This document shows, piece after piece, positions 11,640 through 24,250 of a stretch of DNA of 64,000 bases. The stretch is from Larix kaempferi. Taxonomy: Eukaryota; Streptophyta; Pinopsida; Pinales; Pinaceae. The number at the start of each line of letters is the position of its first letter. Positions within the stretch are counted from its first letter, which is position 1. The translations under genes and the position numbers were made by a program. The DNA lies in contig BSBM01000965.1 in the NCBI GenBank assembly GCA_027924585.1, positions 1,798,001-1,862,000 of the forward strand, given 5' to 3'. The notes beneath the pieces were generated by a model, which was not told where the DNA came from, searched no databases, and saw only the letters and a program-made list of their open reading frames with translations.

Positions 11640-14426
11640 CTTCGGACATGAGTGTCCATAAAGTTTTGATATAATTACCATATAACTTAGTAGGATCATT
11701 AAATATTACAGTGGCGCAATGAATTACTAAGATATATGAAATGTAATCATTCATGGAATTTGAACTGATGCCTAGTATTGTTTTGTTTATTTGATAGTGT
11801 AATATGATAGCTTCTTTTTTTATTGTTCACAACAGAGAATTATTTTTGTCAATGTGTTAGTGATAAAATCATTATCATCAGTATATTAATAGGTATATGA
11901 AATATTTTCTCCCATATTCAACCCAATAGCATAACATGTATATATTTTTCATGATGAATGCCTATGCTTTAAGCGCAAATTTAGATAGAGTTTAGGAGAC
12001 TTTTGTTTTTCTTTTTTCATTTATTCCCTAATCACGGAGAGTTTAGGAAAGAACAACCATATACCTATTGGTATCATTCATTTCCCAAAATCTTTAGTAT
12101 GAGAAGTGAAGAAAAAAAATCAGTTTTTTTTTGTTTGTCTAATGTTGTTTTGTTTGTAGGGAAAAAATCTAGTTTTCATAGATTGTAATATTGCATTTTA
12201 CATGAACATGGGATATGAATTAATGTATTTATTTTTCTCTCTCATGTAATGTCATAAAACGGTTAATATAAAGGGAATGTTTAATTTTACATGAATGTGC
12301 TACACATGCATTGCTATTTTGGGTTTCTATTATGCTATGTTGCTTTTTAGATGATTGATGAATTTTGAATTATTATATTAAGATATTTCATAAAAGTTGA
12401 GGGTATAACTTCATCAGTTGATGTTTCAACTGTAATTTGGGTTCTCACAACTAAATTATAAAGATATCCTTATCCCTAGTTTATGCTCAAGAGTATGCTT
12501 AAATCAACAAGATCAACCCTTGGTAAATTGCATTTTGTTTCCTTTAAAATATTTAGAATATGAGGTGATGGGATGATGATAAATGCATATAAATTGATAT
12601 AATGAATTTTAATTTTTCTTTCATCCTAAACTTAAATATGACGGTGCACCGGTGAGGCGTGCTCCATGGAGTAGGAATCTAATATTTTCTTGAAGATTCA
12701 CATCCATCACTTACTCGTCTAGCATTCTTTCCCTTTTAGTTTGTTCAAGCTTAATTTTATTTGTTCTCTCTTTCTATAAAAGAGAAGAAGTATACTAGTG
12801 GTGTTCTACAGGCTTACATGGTCTGTAGATATGAAGATTCAATTAGTATACTAGTTATCACCCCATGTTACAAAATCTATGCTAATGAGAATATTAAATT
12901 TGCACGAGATATGCAAATTCCTTTACGTAAGGGATGTGCTTCAATATCAATATATATGAAATGGTAAATTGGGTTTAAAAGAACTCTCCCTCTTCAAGAA
13001 AATGTACAAGAGAAGGATGTAAAAATAATATTTATTGTACACATGTATCTCTTTAGCTCAATATTATGATATTTTCACAGACATATATATCTCATTTCCA
13101 CAATCTTGTACATAGGTTTTCAATAGTTTAAGAATTTTGTTATATATCTTAAAATAAAGTTAATAAAGTTATATTTGAAGAAACAATTGATAAGAGTGGT
13201 GGACAAGCATATAGTGGCAATTAAGATAACCCTCATTGTGAAGTTTGAAGTGTTCTATCTTTCTAGATATATTTTTAAGAATGGTGCAAAGGCGTATTTT
13301 ATATTGCCAATTAAGATAACCCTCCTTGTGAAGTTTGTGGTGTTCAACCTTTCTACATAGATATATTCCATGTCTAAATTTTTAAGCCACGAACTAGGCT
13401 TTTTGTCTTTCTACCAATTATTTGTTTTCTCTAATGTGATAGTGATTATAGTCACTTGTTATAATCGTATATTTTTCTTTTTAATATTGATAAAATACAA
13501 ATATTTGGCCTCCTATGGAGTCTTAACACTTAGACATCTGTGTTCCAATTGATTAAATATATTTTCCCTGTTTATAATGTATCATGTTCATAAAAATCAA
13601 TGGTATAGGGAAGAGATGTTTGATCTAGTTTCTTCATAGAATGAAGGAAGAAATATAAAAGGGAAATATACAAAAAAAGATATTGCAAAGAACATAGTAA
13701 TATAAAAAAACCCAAATTCTATTAATGGATGAAATAAAAAAAGACTGTAAACCACAAAGTAATACAAAAATATGTGAAGATAGATGTATGTGTCACGTAT
13801 GCTCATTCCAATAAATATTACAAGATACTAAAAGTGCCTAATAACTTAAAGTGTTGATCAGTTTCATGTTTTGAAGAAAATGTTAAGTTTGACAATATTT
13901 TGATAAGATATATTAGTAATGTTTTGACTTTCACACTTAATTTTAGAAATAAAATTTCTATATATAATGTTTGAAATATGTTTTTTACAAATAATTTGTT
14001 TAGTTTTTCTTGAATTTATGTGAATCAACACTTTTCGGAAAATAATATGAAATAGTATCATTTTTATACAAAACATATCTGAAAATTGATTGAAAATGGT
14101 TTTAAATGTCTATATTTTCTGGAATTTTTTACAATTTTGTCAATAAAAGTGTCTTATTTTGTCCATAAAAATGTCTTATTTTATAGAAAAAATTGCAAAA
14201 TGTATATGTTTTTCATTATAAATTGCTTAAAAATGTATGTTATTTTGCTAAATTTCTAAAAACGCACCTGAAAATAGAAACTAAATTTTTTTTACGATAA
14301 AGATAATTCAAAGGTCCCAAAAAATGCCTCGAAATGAAAATGTGTGATACTGGCATCACCCCTTTTTGAAACGGAGCTAAAAATACCTACTAAAATTAGG
14401 AGAGAGAAAAACGAGAACTGTGTCGA
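11640..14426. other. AT-rich interior of the TIR element, no gene seen
   Basis: The stretch is very AT-rich with only short, low-complexity open frames. A segment containing AATTAAGATAACCCTC is duplicated about 100 bp apart near 13220 and 13310. Nothing else is recognisable until the right-hand subterminal region near 14340. Confidence 0.5.
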
Positions 14427-14456
14427 GTTCTCGTTTCATAGTATAAGTGGTTTTAA

Positions 14457-14948
14457 CTGTACACGATAAAATTAAGCGCTAGTTTAAGTTAAAACTTTTA
14501 GCAACTTGTGTGTTAGGTTAGAGATGTGTTCCGGCATTGTAAGACGTGGCAGCTGTCGTTACTTTCCAGCACTGTATTCCGGGGGTATTGTAGTCTTCCA
14601 CGTACCAACCAGTATATCGAAGCTCTTTCACGTACCAACCAGGTATATCGAAGCTCTTTCACATACCCACCAAGTACTTCGTGTACTTGACATATATCGA
14701 AAGGTGTTTCACGTACTTGGCATATATAGAAAGGTGTTTCACGTACTCGGTAGTATATAGGAAGGTCTCATGCCGTACGGTTGTGCATTAGACAACACCA
14801 CTACGGATTTGAGCTCCCACGTACCTTGAGTATATCGAGAGACACCATTAGGATTCCTCAAACCAACTGAGCTATCCATTTGGATGTCTTGGCAGAGCAA
14901 TACACCGAGAACAACACTCAAGGAGATTACTACGCACGTATTGTCCAG
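14457..14948. other. Unassigned DNA with short repeats beside copia-A
   Basis: A motif combining TTCACGTAC and ATATATCGAA or similar is repeated about five times between 14590 and 14760. This DNA and the sequence starting at 21551 were contiguous before copia-A inserted. No coding region is evident. Confidence 0.45.
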
Positions 14949-14953
14949 GTAGT

Positions 14954-15552
14954 GTTGATGTATATGTAACATCGGAATGCATTCCACCTATGTATATTGT
15001 ACTCCTATAGAGATGGTGTTATTCCTCTATACAGAAGTGTCGTCATTTATATTGTAAGTGTCGTAACTTATACTTGATGGGTTATTAGACCACCTTGATG
15101 GAGTCAACCCTGTATGAGTCATGTGGGTTAAAGGGTTATTAGACCACCCTATTGGGGGTCGTCCCTGTCAGCATTATGTTATGTGGTTAAGTTAAGGCCG
15201 ACCTAGTAAGGTTATTAGGCAAGTCAAGTCAAGTATAAATAGAGTGCAGGAGGCACTCTATTTCATCATTCACTTTCTCACTCACACACTCATTGGAGAG
15301 TGGTGCACTAGTGGAGGAGGAGAAGCTGTTGCTAGGAGGACTATCTCTTGTACTTGGGTTTTATCATTTCTCTATCTATCTCGAAGGAAGTTGCAGGGTT
15401 TTTCACCTTCTTGGTTTTCCCTAGTGAAACTCTGTGTCTCTTGTGTGCTTCCATTATTGTGTCCATGATTGATATGCTGTAGATATGTTGTACATGTTGT
15501 TCTCTCAATTAAGATCCTAGATTAGATTGAAGTAAATTATTAAAAACTAACA
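14954..15552 (+). mobile_element. 5' LTR of copia-A
   Basis: This 599-bp LTR begins TGTTGATGTATATG and ends AAAACTAACA. The next bases, TGGTATTATAGC at 15553-15564, are a mutated version of the initiator-Met primer site TGGTATCAGAGC. A TATAAATAG box lies at 15234-15242. Confidence 0.92.
15234..15242 (+). promoter_or_regulatory. TATA box of the copia-A 5' LTR
   Basis: TATAAATAG sits about 280 bp into the LTR and is conserved in the 3' LTR at 21227-21235. It is the likely core promoter of the element. Confidence 0.7.
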
Positions 15553-15564
15553 TGGTATTATAGC

Positions 15565-18200
15565 TAGCCTGAAAGAAGGCATGGTATGGCATTTATGACA
15601 CTTGTTGCACTTGCGAAGCTAGGGCTTGATATAGAAAAAACCAGTCATCGCAAAAATTTTGCTATAAATTCATTTTGGCAATGTTTCAGGATATAAAAAG
15701 ATTATAGGTCGAAGATAAGATCATCATGTACCTTGTGTCCAAAGGAGAGCCTCTAATTCATTTTACTTTCAGATATATGATCTATACAATATAGGGTTTC
15801 TGCCTCTTCTAGATCTCAGTCATAAAAAAGTGACCTAGGAAAAAAGGTCACAACTTGGGCTAGGAAGCTCCAAATGAAATTTTGTAAATAGTGGAAGGTA
15901 GGGAACGGACTGTACTTTCATAGGTACAATTTTCAAAGGCTGAAATTGAACCAGTGACACGTGGCACTTCGTACAAGATCGCTCTCCTGTTTTATCCCAT
16001 AAATAGGTCACGTTGTAACACTTAGCATAACTCTCTCTCAGAGAATCCATTTGTGGTCATACCTATGGGGTTGAAAAGATGACAGGTCAGGCTACCATAG
16101 GTCGTAGTTTCAGACCCTGTGGATTCATAATTTTAGTGAATATTTTTGTCAAAACAGAATTGGATTTTGAGCACCTTCATTCATGGCTCCAGGAATTTAG
16201 GGTTTCAGAGAATGTTGGAATTTTTGTATTGGACACCAAAGATGGATGCTCCTCATAAAAATCTAAATTTAGAGACCAAGATAGAATTTTTGGGTTGGGT
16301 AGAAGGCCAGGTTTGATCAAACCCTATTTCGGGACTTTGATCGGAAAAGTGAAAAATTAGGGCTTCTGCAAAAATGAGAATTTTTGAAATCTGTGACCAT
16401 CGCTGGAAGCTCCTTGGAAAAATAGAAGTTTAGAGCTTTGGATAAAACTATTTGGTTGTGTGAAGCTCCGGGAAACTCAAACCCTAATTCAGGGTCCTCC
16501 CTAGTGAATCCAGAAACCTAAAAGGCAATTTTGAGGGGTGAAACTTTGCAGTTTTCCAATTCTGGGTATACCAGGTTGATCAGCTCATTAAGGCGCATCT
16601 TTCTATCCTTTCAGAAGTTTGAAATTCAAAGTTTGAATTTTTAGGGTTTCTCTGACAAACCCTAATCCAGCTCTAGATCTAGTTTCAGCAAATCAAAGTG
16701 GATTGGGTTAATCCTAGAAGAGAATGGATTGGTCACATGCATAAGTGAAGAAGTTCCTGTTTCAGAGGGAGATGAGGCTAAGGCCTTACATAAGAAGATT
16801 ACAAGTAATCTCGACAGGTATGACTTACAGGTATGTTTCGAAATATGTTCATAATTAAGTTTATGGTATGTTTGTCTTCATTAAGGTTAGTACAATCTTG
16901 ATTAAATTTAGACTTGTCGTATCACCTTAATAAAATTATGAATGCAGATATTCATTGATTAGGGTTTTGACACTTATGATTGTACTAATGCATTGTGGTG
17001 TTGTATGAGGTTGATGTTGTCCACTAACGTGAAAGGTACATCAAGAAAGTCAAATCATGTTGTAGTTCAAGAACATATGACCATGGTGACATGAAGACAA
17101 AGATTCATCCATTGTCATGGATCACATAGAAGATCTTCTTATGAGGTATGTATAACTTGGTTCTATAATGATTAACCTATGACATATGCAGGTCACTAGC
17201 ACAAGTTATTTAAGATAACAACAAGACATCATGTGGGTATGTTAGACATAACCAGCTAACATATTAATCCAGGTATGTTTTTCCTATATCAAGTTAGAAT
17301 CCTACCTTGTGATAGGATCTCTTATATAAGTATACTTTGTATGGTTGATAATGATTATTCATGAAGTTATAAATGTAAGTAATCAAGGGTTTATGCATAT
17401 TATGTCTGTTACCTTGATTGATGATATGACTAACCAGAAAAGTCCTTTGGTCAAATAAAGAATATGCATGAGTAAAAGAAGTATTCCCTGAAACCTTGAA
17501 TACTAATGTTTATTATCTATGTTTGAAATGATCATGACTATACGTGTTTAAGATTATTGTGTTTTGATAGTATTGAGATTATACTAATGACTTTATGTAT
17601 GAGACCTCGAGGATAACATAATGATGATACTAGTAATTATGCATAAGTGATCAAGGATGGATATAAGTTCAAGGACAGGTAATCGAGAAAGCAAAGATCA
17701 AGAGGGAGCACACTCCAGTAGTTCCTGCAAGGAAGCAAATATTGAGAGGGAGTCCACCCTACAAACCAAACAAAGATAAGTATTTGAATTGTCATTTCTT
17801 CCATATTTGTTTGTTTAAATAATATTGTTCAATGATGCATATGCTTATGTTCCCAGACTTAGGGTGTGTATTATGCATATTAGAATAATTGCATTAATGA
17901 ATAGTATACTACTAATATGCATGTGATGGGTAAGTGGCCTATGGCACTGTACAACATTCCATTGCTACTTATCTAGAAGGAAACCTCTTTGCTGTCATGT
18001 TGGGAGTTGTGCACACTCTTAAAAATGTTCTGGTAGAGATTGGAAGGCATCTAGAAAGTTACGGGATATGGATAAATGTTGTATTGAAAGCATTGGCTAA
18101 AATAATTGCATGACTATATGACATATTTCTTTGTGTAAGAATTTGTTCTGAAAACTATGAGATGTTTCTAATCATATAATTTAACTTGCTTTGCAGGAAA
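15565..18200 (+). other. Non-coding interior of copia-A where gag and integrase are missing
   Basis: About 2.6 kb between the primer-site relic and the RT remnant has no recognisable gag, zinc knuckle, protease or integrase in any frame. Phrases such as TTTTTGGTTGGG and AAACCCTAATTC also occur in the repeated leader of copia-B (28770-29240), so part of it is an untranslated leader. The rest is unassigned. Confidence 0.45.
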
Positions 18201-18264
18201 GATCGTATACCATCACCTACAAAAGAAGGACTACAACATTTGTTCAACAACAAAGTTATATATT

Positions 18265-19764
18265 GAAGATATTGAAGTTCCCAAGATTCAGGAAGAATGC
18301 CATGATCGAGGACTACCAGTCGATCATGAAGAATGATGTTTGAGGTGTAGCCCCAAGACCTGAAGGGAAGTCTGTTGTGACTTCCAAATGGATCTATAAG
18401 ATCAAGCATGCTGCAAATGATAGCATGTAGAAATACAAAGTAAGGTTTGTATCTCCTGGCTTCTCCTAGAAAGAGGGATTGACTATGAAGAGACTTTTGC
18501 ACCTATAGCCAAGTACACTTCCATCAGATCAGTACTTGCTCTAGTTGCAGTGATGAAATGGAAGGTACACCAGATGGATGTCAAGACATATTTCTTGAAT
18601 TGTGTAGTTGAAGAGGAAGTGTATGTGGAGCAGCCACTTGGGTTTAAGACACATGACTGAGAGTCACATGTGTGCAAACTGAAGAAAGCCCTGTATGGTT
18701 TGAAACAGGAAGCAAGGACCTAGTATGGAAGGATAGATGGCTTCCTATCTAGTTTGGGATTTACCAAGAGTAAAACGGATTCCAACCTTTACTACAAGGT
18801 TGAGGAAGGCAATCCAGTGATACTACTATTGTATGTGGATGACCTATTTGTAACAGGTGAGGATAAATTGATTTCCGACACGAAGAGGAAGCTTGCTTCC
18901 GAGTTCGAGATGAAGGACTTGGGTATGATGCACTACTGTCTTGGTATGGAGGTGTGGAAGAGTGCAGATGGAATCTTCCTTGGACAAGGGAAGTATGCAA
19001 TAGATATCTTGAAGAGGTTCGGGATGGTGGACTACAAGGCCATGGCCACACCTATGGCATTAAACCTGAAGCTTCTATGTGATGCTTCATATGAGCTGGT
19101 TGATGCTACGATGTATCGTTAGATGATTGGGTCCTTGATGTACCTAACGAATACGAGACCAGATATCTGCTTTGCGGTGAACACCCTGAGCCAGTACTTG
19201 ACAGATCCGAGACATGTTCACTTGATAGCTGCAAAGCATATTCTGATATACCTGAAAGGTATAGTTGACTATGGGCTCAAGTATGAGGCGAATCCAAAGT
19301 TTAACCTGGAGGGTTATGTTGATTCAGATTGGGAAGGAAGTGCAATTGATCGGAAGAGCACTTCAGGGTGCTGCTTCAGTATGGGATACGGTATGATCTC
19401 TTGGTTTAGCAGGAAGCAGTCTTGTGTGGCATTGAGTATAGCCGAAGCAGAGTATGTCACAGCCTGTTCAGCTAGTTGTGAGGTAGTATGGCTTAGGAAT
19501 CTACTATCTGATTTGTTTGATCTTGAGCTGAGTGCTACTTGTATATATTGCGACAACCAGATTTGTGTGAAGTTGTCGGAGAACCCAGTGTTCCATGAAA
19601 AGTCGAAGCACATTGAGATCAAGTATCACTATATCAGGGATATGGTGTAGAGAGGAGCAGTGAAGCTCTTGTATGTTGCGAAGGATGAGCAGATAGCCGA
19701 TGTGTTGATCAAGCCGTTGGCCAGAGTGAAGTTTGAATACTTCAGAGGGAGACATGGTGTACTT
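18265..19764 (+). pseudogene. Copia-A reverse transcriptase and RNase H remnant
   Basis: The decayed frame gives, in order, an RT (SKWIYKIKHAAN, MKWKVHQMDVKT, then the intact catalytic motif LLLYVDDLF) and the copia RNase H (YVDSDWEGS, AEAEYVTACS, YCDNQICVKL). A missing base near 18478 shifts the frame. Stops occur at positions where related copia proteins have Trp, Gln or Glu, including TAG at 19120 and 19648. It ends shortly after a segment reading DEQIADVLIKPLARVK, the usual C terminus of copia pol. It shares high similarity with the copia-B polyprotein. Protease and integrase, which should precede it, are absent. Confidence 0.93.
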
Positions 19765-19789
19765 TAGATCGAGATTCCATCCAAAGGGA

Positions 19790-20300
19790 AGTGATGAGTC
19801 TGGAGACACAGATGCACATGAGCCATTCTCACATAGTGGTAGGTATGGTACTCCTATAGTGAGATGTAAGGGATGCGGCCATTATCACATGGTGGTAGGT
19901 ATGGTTCTCCCATGGTGCAGATGTAAGGGATGGGCCATTCTCACATGGTGGTAGGTATTGTCCTCCCATGGTGATATGTAAGGGTTGTTGGGATTTTCTG
20001 ACATGATGGTAGGTAGTTCCTTCCATGGTGACATGGTGATAGGAGAGTCCTCTCATGGTCGTTGATGTAATTTCCGTGCCTTTCTGACATGATGGTAGGT
20101 AGGTCCTCCCATGGAGACATGGTGGTAAGTAAGTCCTCTCATGGTCGTGATGTAAGTGCCGTGCCTTTCCGACATGATGGTAGGTAGGTCCTTTCATGGA
20201 GACATGGTGTAGATAAGTCCTCTCATGGTCGTGATGTAACTGATGAGCCATTCCTAGATGGTGGTACGTAGGTCCTCCCATGCCAGTGTATATAAGTGCT
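19790..20300 (+). repeat. Degenerate minisatellite between pol and 3' LTR of copia-A
   Basis: Eight or more variable units of roughly 55-65 bp share ACATGGTGGTAGGTA followed by CCTCCCATGG-type sequence. They lie between the RNase H end and the 3' LTR. Copia-B carries different tandem repeats at the same place. Confidence 0.75.
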
Positions 20301-20944
20301 ATGTGATGTGCATGTGGGTTGTGCTCCATGGACGATGAGGTGATCTGAAGACGTTGATGTGACAGTATGGTACACAGGTTTTGCAGAGGCATATGATCAG
20401 TCCTGAGATGCTCTTGTAGGTTTTGCAGAGGCAGTGTAATCAGTCCTAAGAGATCTTGTAAGTTTTGTAGAGGCAGTGTAATCAGTCCTGAGGTGTACCT
20501 ACTTGATGGCTTTCTCGCTGAGATGACATAATCAGTATGATCATGCGTATCAGGATGATACTCTATGGCCATGGATAGGTTGTGCATTGGCATGTAAAAG
20601 GTCCTAAGAGATCCGATAGGTTTAGTTGTATGCTCTTAATTAGTCCTATGATGCTCTTTCGTGGTTTTATTGACTCACGTGATAAATCCTGAGGATTCCA
20701 TAGTATGGCCAGTGATGATGAAGACCTATAGGTGGTGGGCCTACATCCAACATGAAAAAGGGTTGGCTCTATATAACTTCCTATGGCGAGTAGATTGGAT
20801 ATTGATTGAGATAGAAGCAGCAGTGATGATGACAATGATTCGATGATGATGATTCGATGACGATGATCCAGTGACAATGATCTAGAGAGGAAGACTTGTG
20901 CTCGCAGATCTGTGTCGAGAAATGCCTTCCTAGTTAAGAGGGAG

Positions 20945-21545
20945 TGTTGATGTATATGTAAATTCGGAATGTATTCCACTTATGTATATTGTACTCCTAT
21001 AGAGATGGTATTATTCTTCTATACGGAAGTGTCGTCATTTATATTGTAAGTGTCGTAAGTTATACTTGATGGGTTATTAGACCACCTTGATGGGGTCGGC
21101 CCTGTATGAGTCATGTGGGTAAAAGGGTTATTAGACCACCCTATTGGGGGTCGGCCCAGTCAGCATTATGTTATGTGGTTAATTTAAGGTCAGCCTAGTA
21201 AAGGTTATTAGGCAAGTTAAGTCAAGTATAAATAGAGTGCGGGAGGCACTCTATTTCATCGTTCACTTTCTCACTCACACACTCATTGGAGAGTGGCACA
21301 CTAGTGGAGGAGGAGAAGCTATTGCTAGGAGGACTATCTCTTGTACTTGAATTGTATCATTGCTCTATCTATCTCTGAGGAAGTTGCAGGGTTTTTCACC
21401 TTCTTGGTTTTCCCTAGTGAAACTCTGTGTCTCTTGTGTGCTTGCATTATTGTTTCCATGCTTGATATGCTGTAGATATGTTGTACATGTTGTTCTTTCA
21501 GTTAAGATCCTAGATCAGATTGAAGTAAATTCTGAAAAACTAATA
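20945..21545 (+). mobile_element. 3' LTR of copia-A
   Basis: It repeats 14954-15552 with scattered differences, follows the purine-rich AAGAGGGAG, and ends CTAATA instead of CTAACA. GGTAG follows at 21546-21550 as the target duplication. Confidence 0.92.
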
Positions 21546-21744
21546 GGTAGTCGGGTATTCAGGCAAGGGTACGGTCCCGCGTTTTACTATTGGACCCTAC
21601 AATATATAGCGATTTGCAAAGCCTTGAAAATCCCATGAGGTTCCAAACTTTTCAATCCACTCCTGTTCACAAGTTTTCCTACTGCTTTTAGCTTGAGTAG
21701 CATTTCTTGTGCGTGATAATTAGAAGTATTTAGAGAGTTTATAT

Positions 21745-23260
21745 ATGGAAACCTCTTATGGGACTACCAATAAAGAGACCTCTTCTCAAGGGTTACCTTT
21801 TGCTTTTCCTCCATTTGGAGATATTGGTCCTCCCTTTATTGCGACTTTAAATCTTCCTAGACTAACCATAGGATTACCAGTATGGTTATTCAATCCGGTG
21901 ATTCTGGTTGTACCCAATGTTTCAAATGTTAACTCTCCACCATGAGAGAGTCAATCCCAAACTGATCCTTCCCCTTCTTCGTCGGATACATCTTCTTTTG
22001 TTTCTTCTTCCTCGTCTGATCAAATCAATAGTGTTAGTAATCAGGAGGATAAGAAGAAGAAGAAAAGGAAGATAAAGAAGAAGAAGGATAAGAAAGAGAC
22101 CAAGCATCTACCAGTTGCCTCTAATGGAACTCATTTTATGAAAACACCTCGTAAACCCAAGTTCCCTTGCAAGCTTTGCAAGGGTGATCACCTTCTCAAG
22201 GATTGTCTTGGTCTTTCCAAAGTGTCAGAAGAGTGGTCGAAATCCTCCAAACCACCTCTATCATTAGCCTCTAGACAACATACTACTGATACCCCATCAA
22301 CTAGTGACTCTATAGTTAAGGGTCAGAAAGGTAAAGTAAAAAATCCTTGTTGGTTATGCAAGGGTATGCACCTTACTTACCTTTGTCCACGCATGGATCA
22401 AGCTTCACAATTGTTGGAAGAAATTACTATATCTCAAAACCACCTTCCAAATGAATTTCGTAAGTCATCCCTTGACCCCCCATTGGTTGATGAAGCGGTC
22501 AATCCAGCTCCATCCTCAGTCGATCCCACTCTTTCTTCAAAGAGTGAAGAACAAGTTTTTCATCCCACTCTCCCTTCCAAGAGTGAACATGAAGTGGTTG
22601 AGTTGGCTTCACCTCCACTCGATCCCACTCTTTCATTGGAGAAATTCCAGACTGAAGCAGTCACCATGAAACAATCTTCATCTTATTCTTATCTTCCAAA
22701 TGAGAGTGAATTAGAAACCATCAATGTTTTCCTAGTCAGTTCAGAGGAGATCCTGTCCGTTGCCACATGACCCCCTCCAAGTATTGAGGTCATTTCCTTC
22801 GATTGGAATGGGCTAACAGAGCCTCGTCTTCCTTCGAGTGTTCCTTTTCAAGTATCTATAGGAGTTTCTGATAAGGAAATATTTCATACGAAAGTTGATG
22901 AGTGAGCCTCTATTAGTATTTTATCCTCAACTGCATGGTAAGCTATAGGTTCCCCTCAAATTGTACCAATCACTAACCAGTTTTTGGATTTTCAGAGAAG
23001 GCCTACTGGACCTTTAGGGATCCTTCCTCAGTTACCTGTCACTTTAGAAGGGAAAATTGTCTGTATTGATGTTGTGGTAGTCTAAGGTCCCTTAGATTTT
23101 AATCTACTCCTTGAACATGATTATGTTTATGTAATGAAAGCTGTAGTGTCCTCACTCTTTTGAATGATGTATTTTCCCCATAATGGGAAAATTGTCACCA
23201 TCGATCAGCTTTCCTTCACAACACCCACTCATCGTATGACTCCCAGTCATCTGACTTCCC
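21745..23260 (+). pseudogene. Gypsy-C: zinc knuckles and protease of a decayed Ty3/gypsy element
   Basis: One frame runs from the ATG at 21745 with a TGA at 21943, a stop at 22768-22770 and further stops. It encodes a segment reading TLNLPRLTIGLPVW (shared with gypsy-B), a Lys-rich run, two zinc knuckles (CKLCKGDHLLKDC and CWLCKGMHLTYLC) and an aspartic protease with a VDE-stop-AS active site, then GKIVCIDVVVV and FNLLLEHDYVYVM. Both knuckles are CX2CX3HX4C, one residue shorter than the usual CX2CX4HX4C. The protease DEG variant matches a Tat/Ogre-like family I know from plants. Every stop I could place fits a C-to-T or G-to-T change. No RT, RNase H or integrase follows. Confidence 0.75.
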
Positions 23261-23419
23261 TAAATGTTCCGCATATTTTAGTGGTTTCCTCTCACTCGTG
23301 ATGGGGGGAAGATCTCCAGCCTCTGGGCATCATGCTGGAGTTGTTCCCCTAGCTTCTTATCCTGGGGGGAACCCTTCCAAACTCTGGAGATCATGTTGGG
23401 TAGGGCCAATTTTGAAGCA

Positions 23420-24250
23420 GAGTTTCCCTTTTGGTTTCAAGCTTGTCTAAAAATGAAATAATTCTGGGTGAGCATAGTTTTATTCCCTTTCAAGATTTTT
23501 AAAAAATGAAATGGCCCCTTTGTGGAGCATAGTTTTATTCTCTTTCAAGCTCGTTAAAAAATGAAACAGACCCTTCCAAGCATACTTTCTTTTTGGTTTC
23601 AATCTTGCATGAAAATGAAACCATTCTACGAGCATAGTTTATTTTTTGTTTCAAGCTCGTTAAAAAATGAAACTGACCCACAAGCATAGTTTACCTTTGG
23701 TTTCAAAATCGCATAAAAATGAAATAGATCTCCCTCCCATTCATTCGAGTATCCCACTAGGTTTGGGACTTGAACCTTCATTTCATATTCATGTGTCACT
23801 TGACCCTCGTTCTTCTTACCCCCCTGGTGAACATATTCATATTAGTAGCCAGGTTTTTAGTTGGATAAGGAAGAAGAGTAGTTAGAACAAACGAAGCTTG
23901 GGGGGCATGTTAAGATGCTACCAATCATGCTGGGGGCATTTACCAACCTCTGGGTATCATGTTGGGAAGAAATCCACCAATGGTAATATTTTCAAGCATA
24001 CTTTCCTTTTTAGGTTTCGAGCTCATTAAACCATGAAAATAATCCCGAGCATAGTTCATTTTTATGTTACAAGCTCGTTAAAAAATGAAGCAAACATCAT
24101 GAGCATTCTTCCAACCTATCTTTGAGCTCATTAAAAGTAGTAAGATGGTATTTTAGCTTACTTTTCACTTTTTTTGTGCTCTAGTTAAAACATGAAAAGT
24201 GGTTTGAGCTTAGTTTTTACTTTTTTGTGCTCTAGTTCAAACATGAAAAA
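23420..24250 (+). repeat. Degenerate repeats of about 60 bp in gypsy-C
   Basis: Units share TTTCAAGCTCGTTAAAAAATG and GAGCATAGTTT in many variants. The region is non-coding and occupies the place where RT would be expected. Confidence 0.75.

Larger units (their letters stand above)
6742..14456. mobile_element. Large TIR DNA element flanked by TTAA, no transposase seen
   Basis: A perfect 30-bp inverted repeat joins 6742-6771 and 14427-14456; the outer end begins TTAAAACCACTTATACTATG. Similarity continues inward: a GATGCCAGTAT motif sits near both ends in inverted orientation. The outermost TTAA is palindromic, so the target duplication could be TTAA (piggyBac-like), TA (mariner-like), or TTAA could simply be part of the repeat; no longer flanking duplication is visible. 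The 7.7-kb interior is AT-rich and holds tandem repeats, GC-rich palindromes and a captured gene fragment. No transposase ORF is recognisable, so it is probably non-autonomous. Confidence 0.7.
14954..21545 (+). mobile_element. Copia-A: decayed Ty1/copia element with target duplication
   Basis: The element is bounded by LTRs at 14954-15552 and 20945-21545 and flanked by the direct repeat GGTAG at 14949-14953 and 21546-21550. It has a primer-site relic after the 5' LTR, a purine-rich AAGAGGGAG before the 3' LTR, and an RT-RNase H remnant. Gag and integrase are absent, so it could only have moved with help. The two LTRs differ by several percent by eye, suggesting an older insertion than copia-B. 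Confidence 0.93.

Noticed and set aside
6742-14456. Calling the TIR element a piggyBac element outright
   Set aside because: TTAA is palindromic and could be TIR or TA duplication; no transposase is present to decide.
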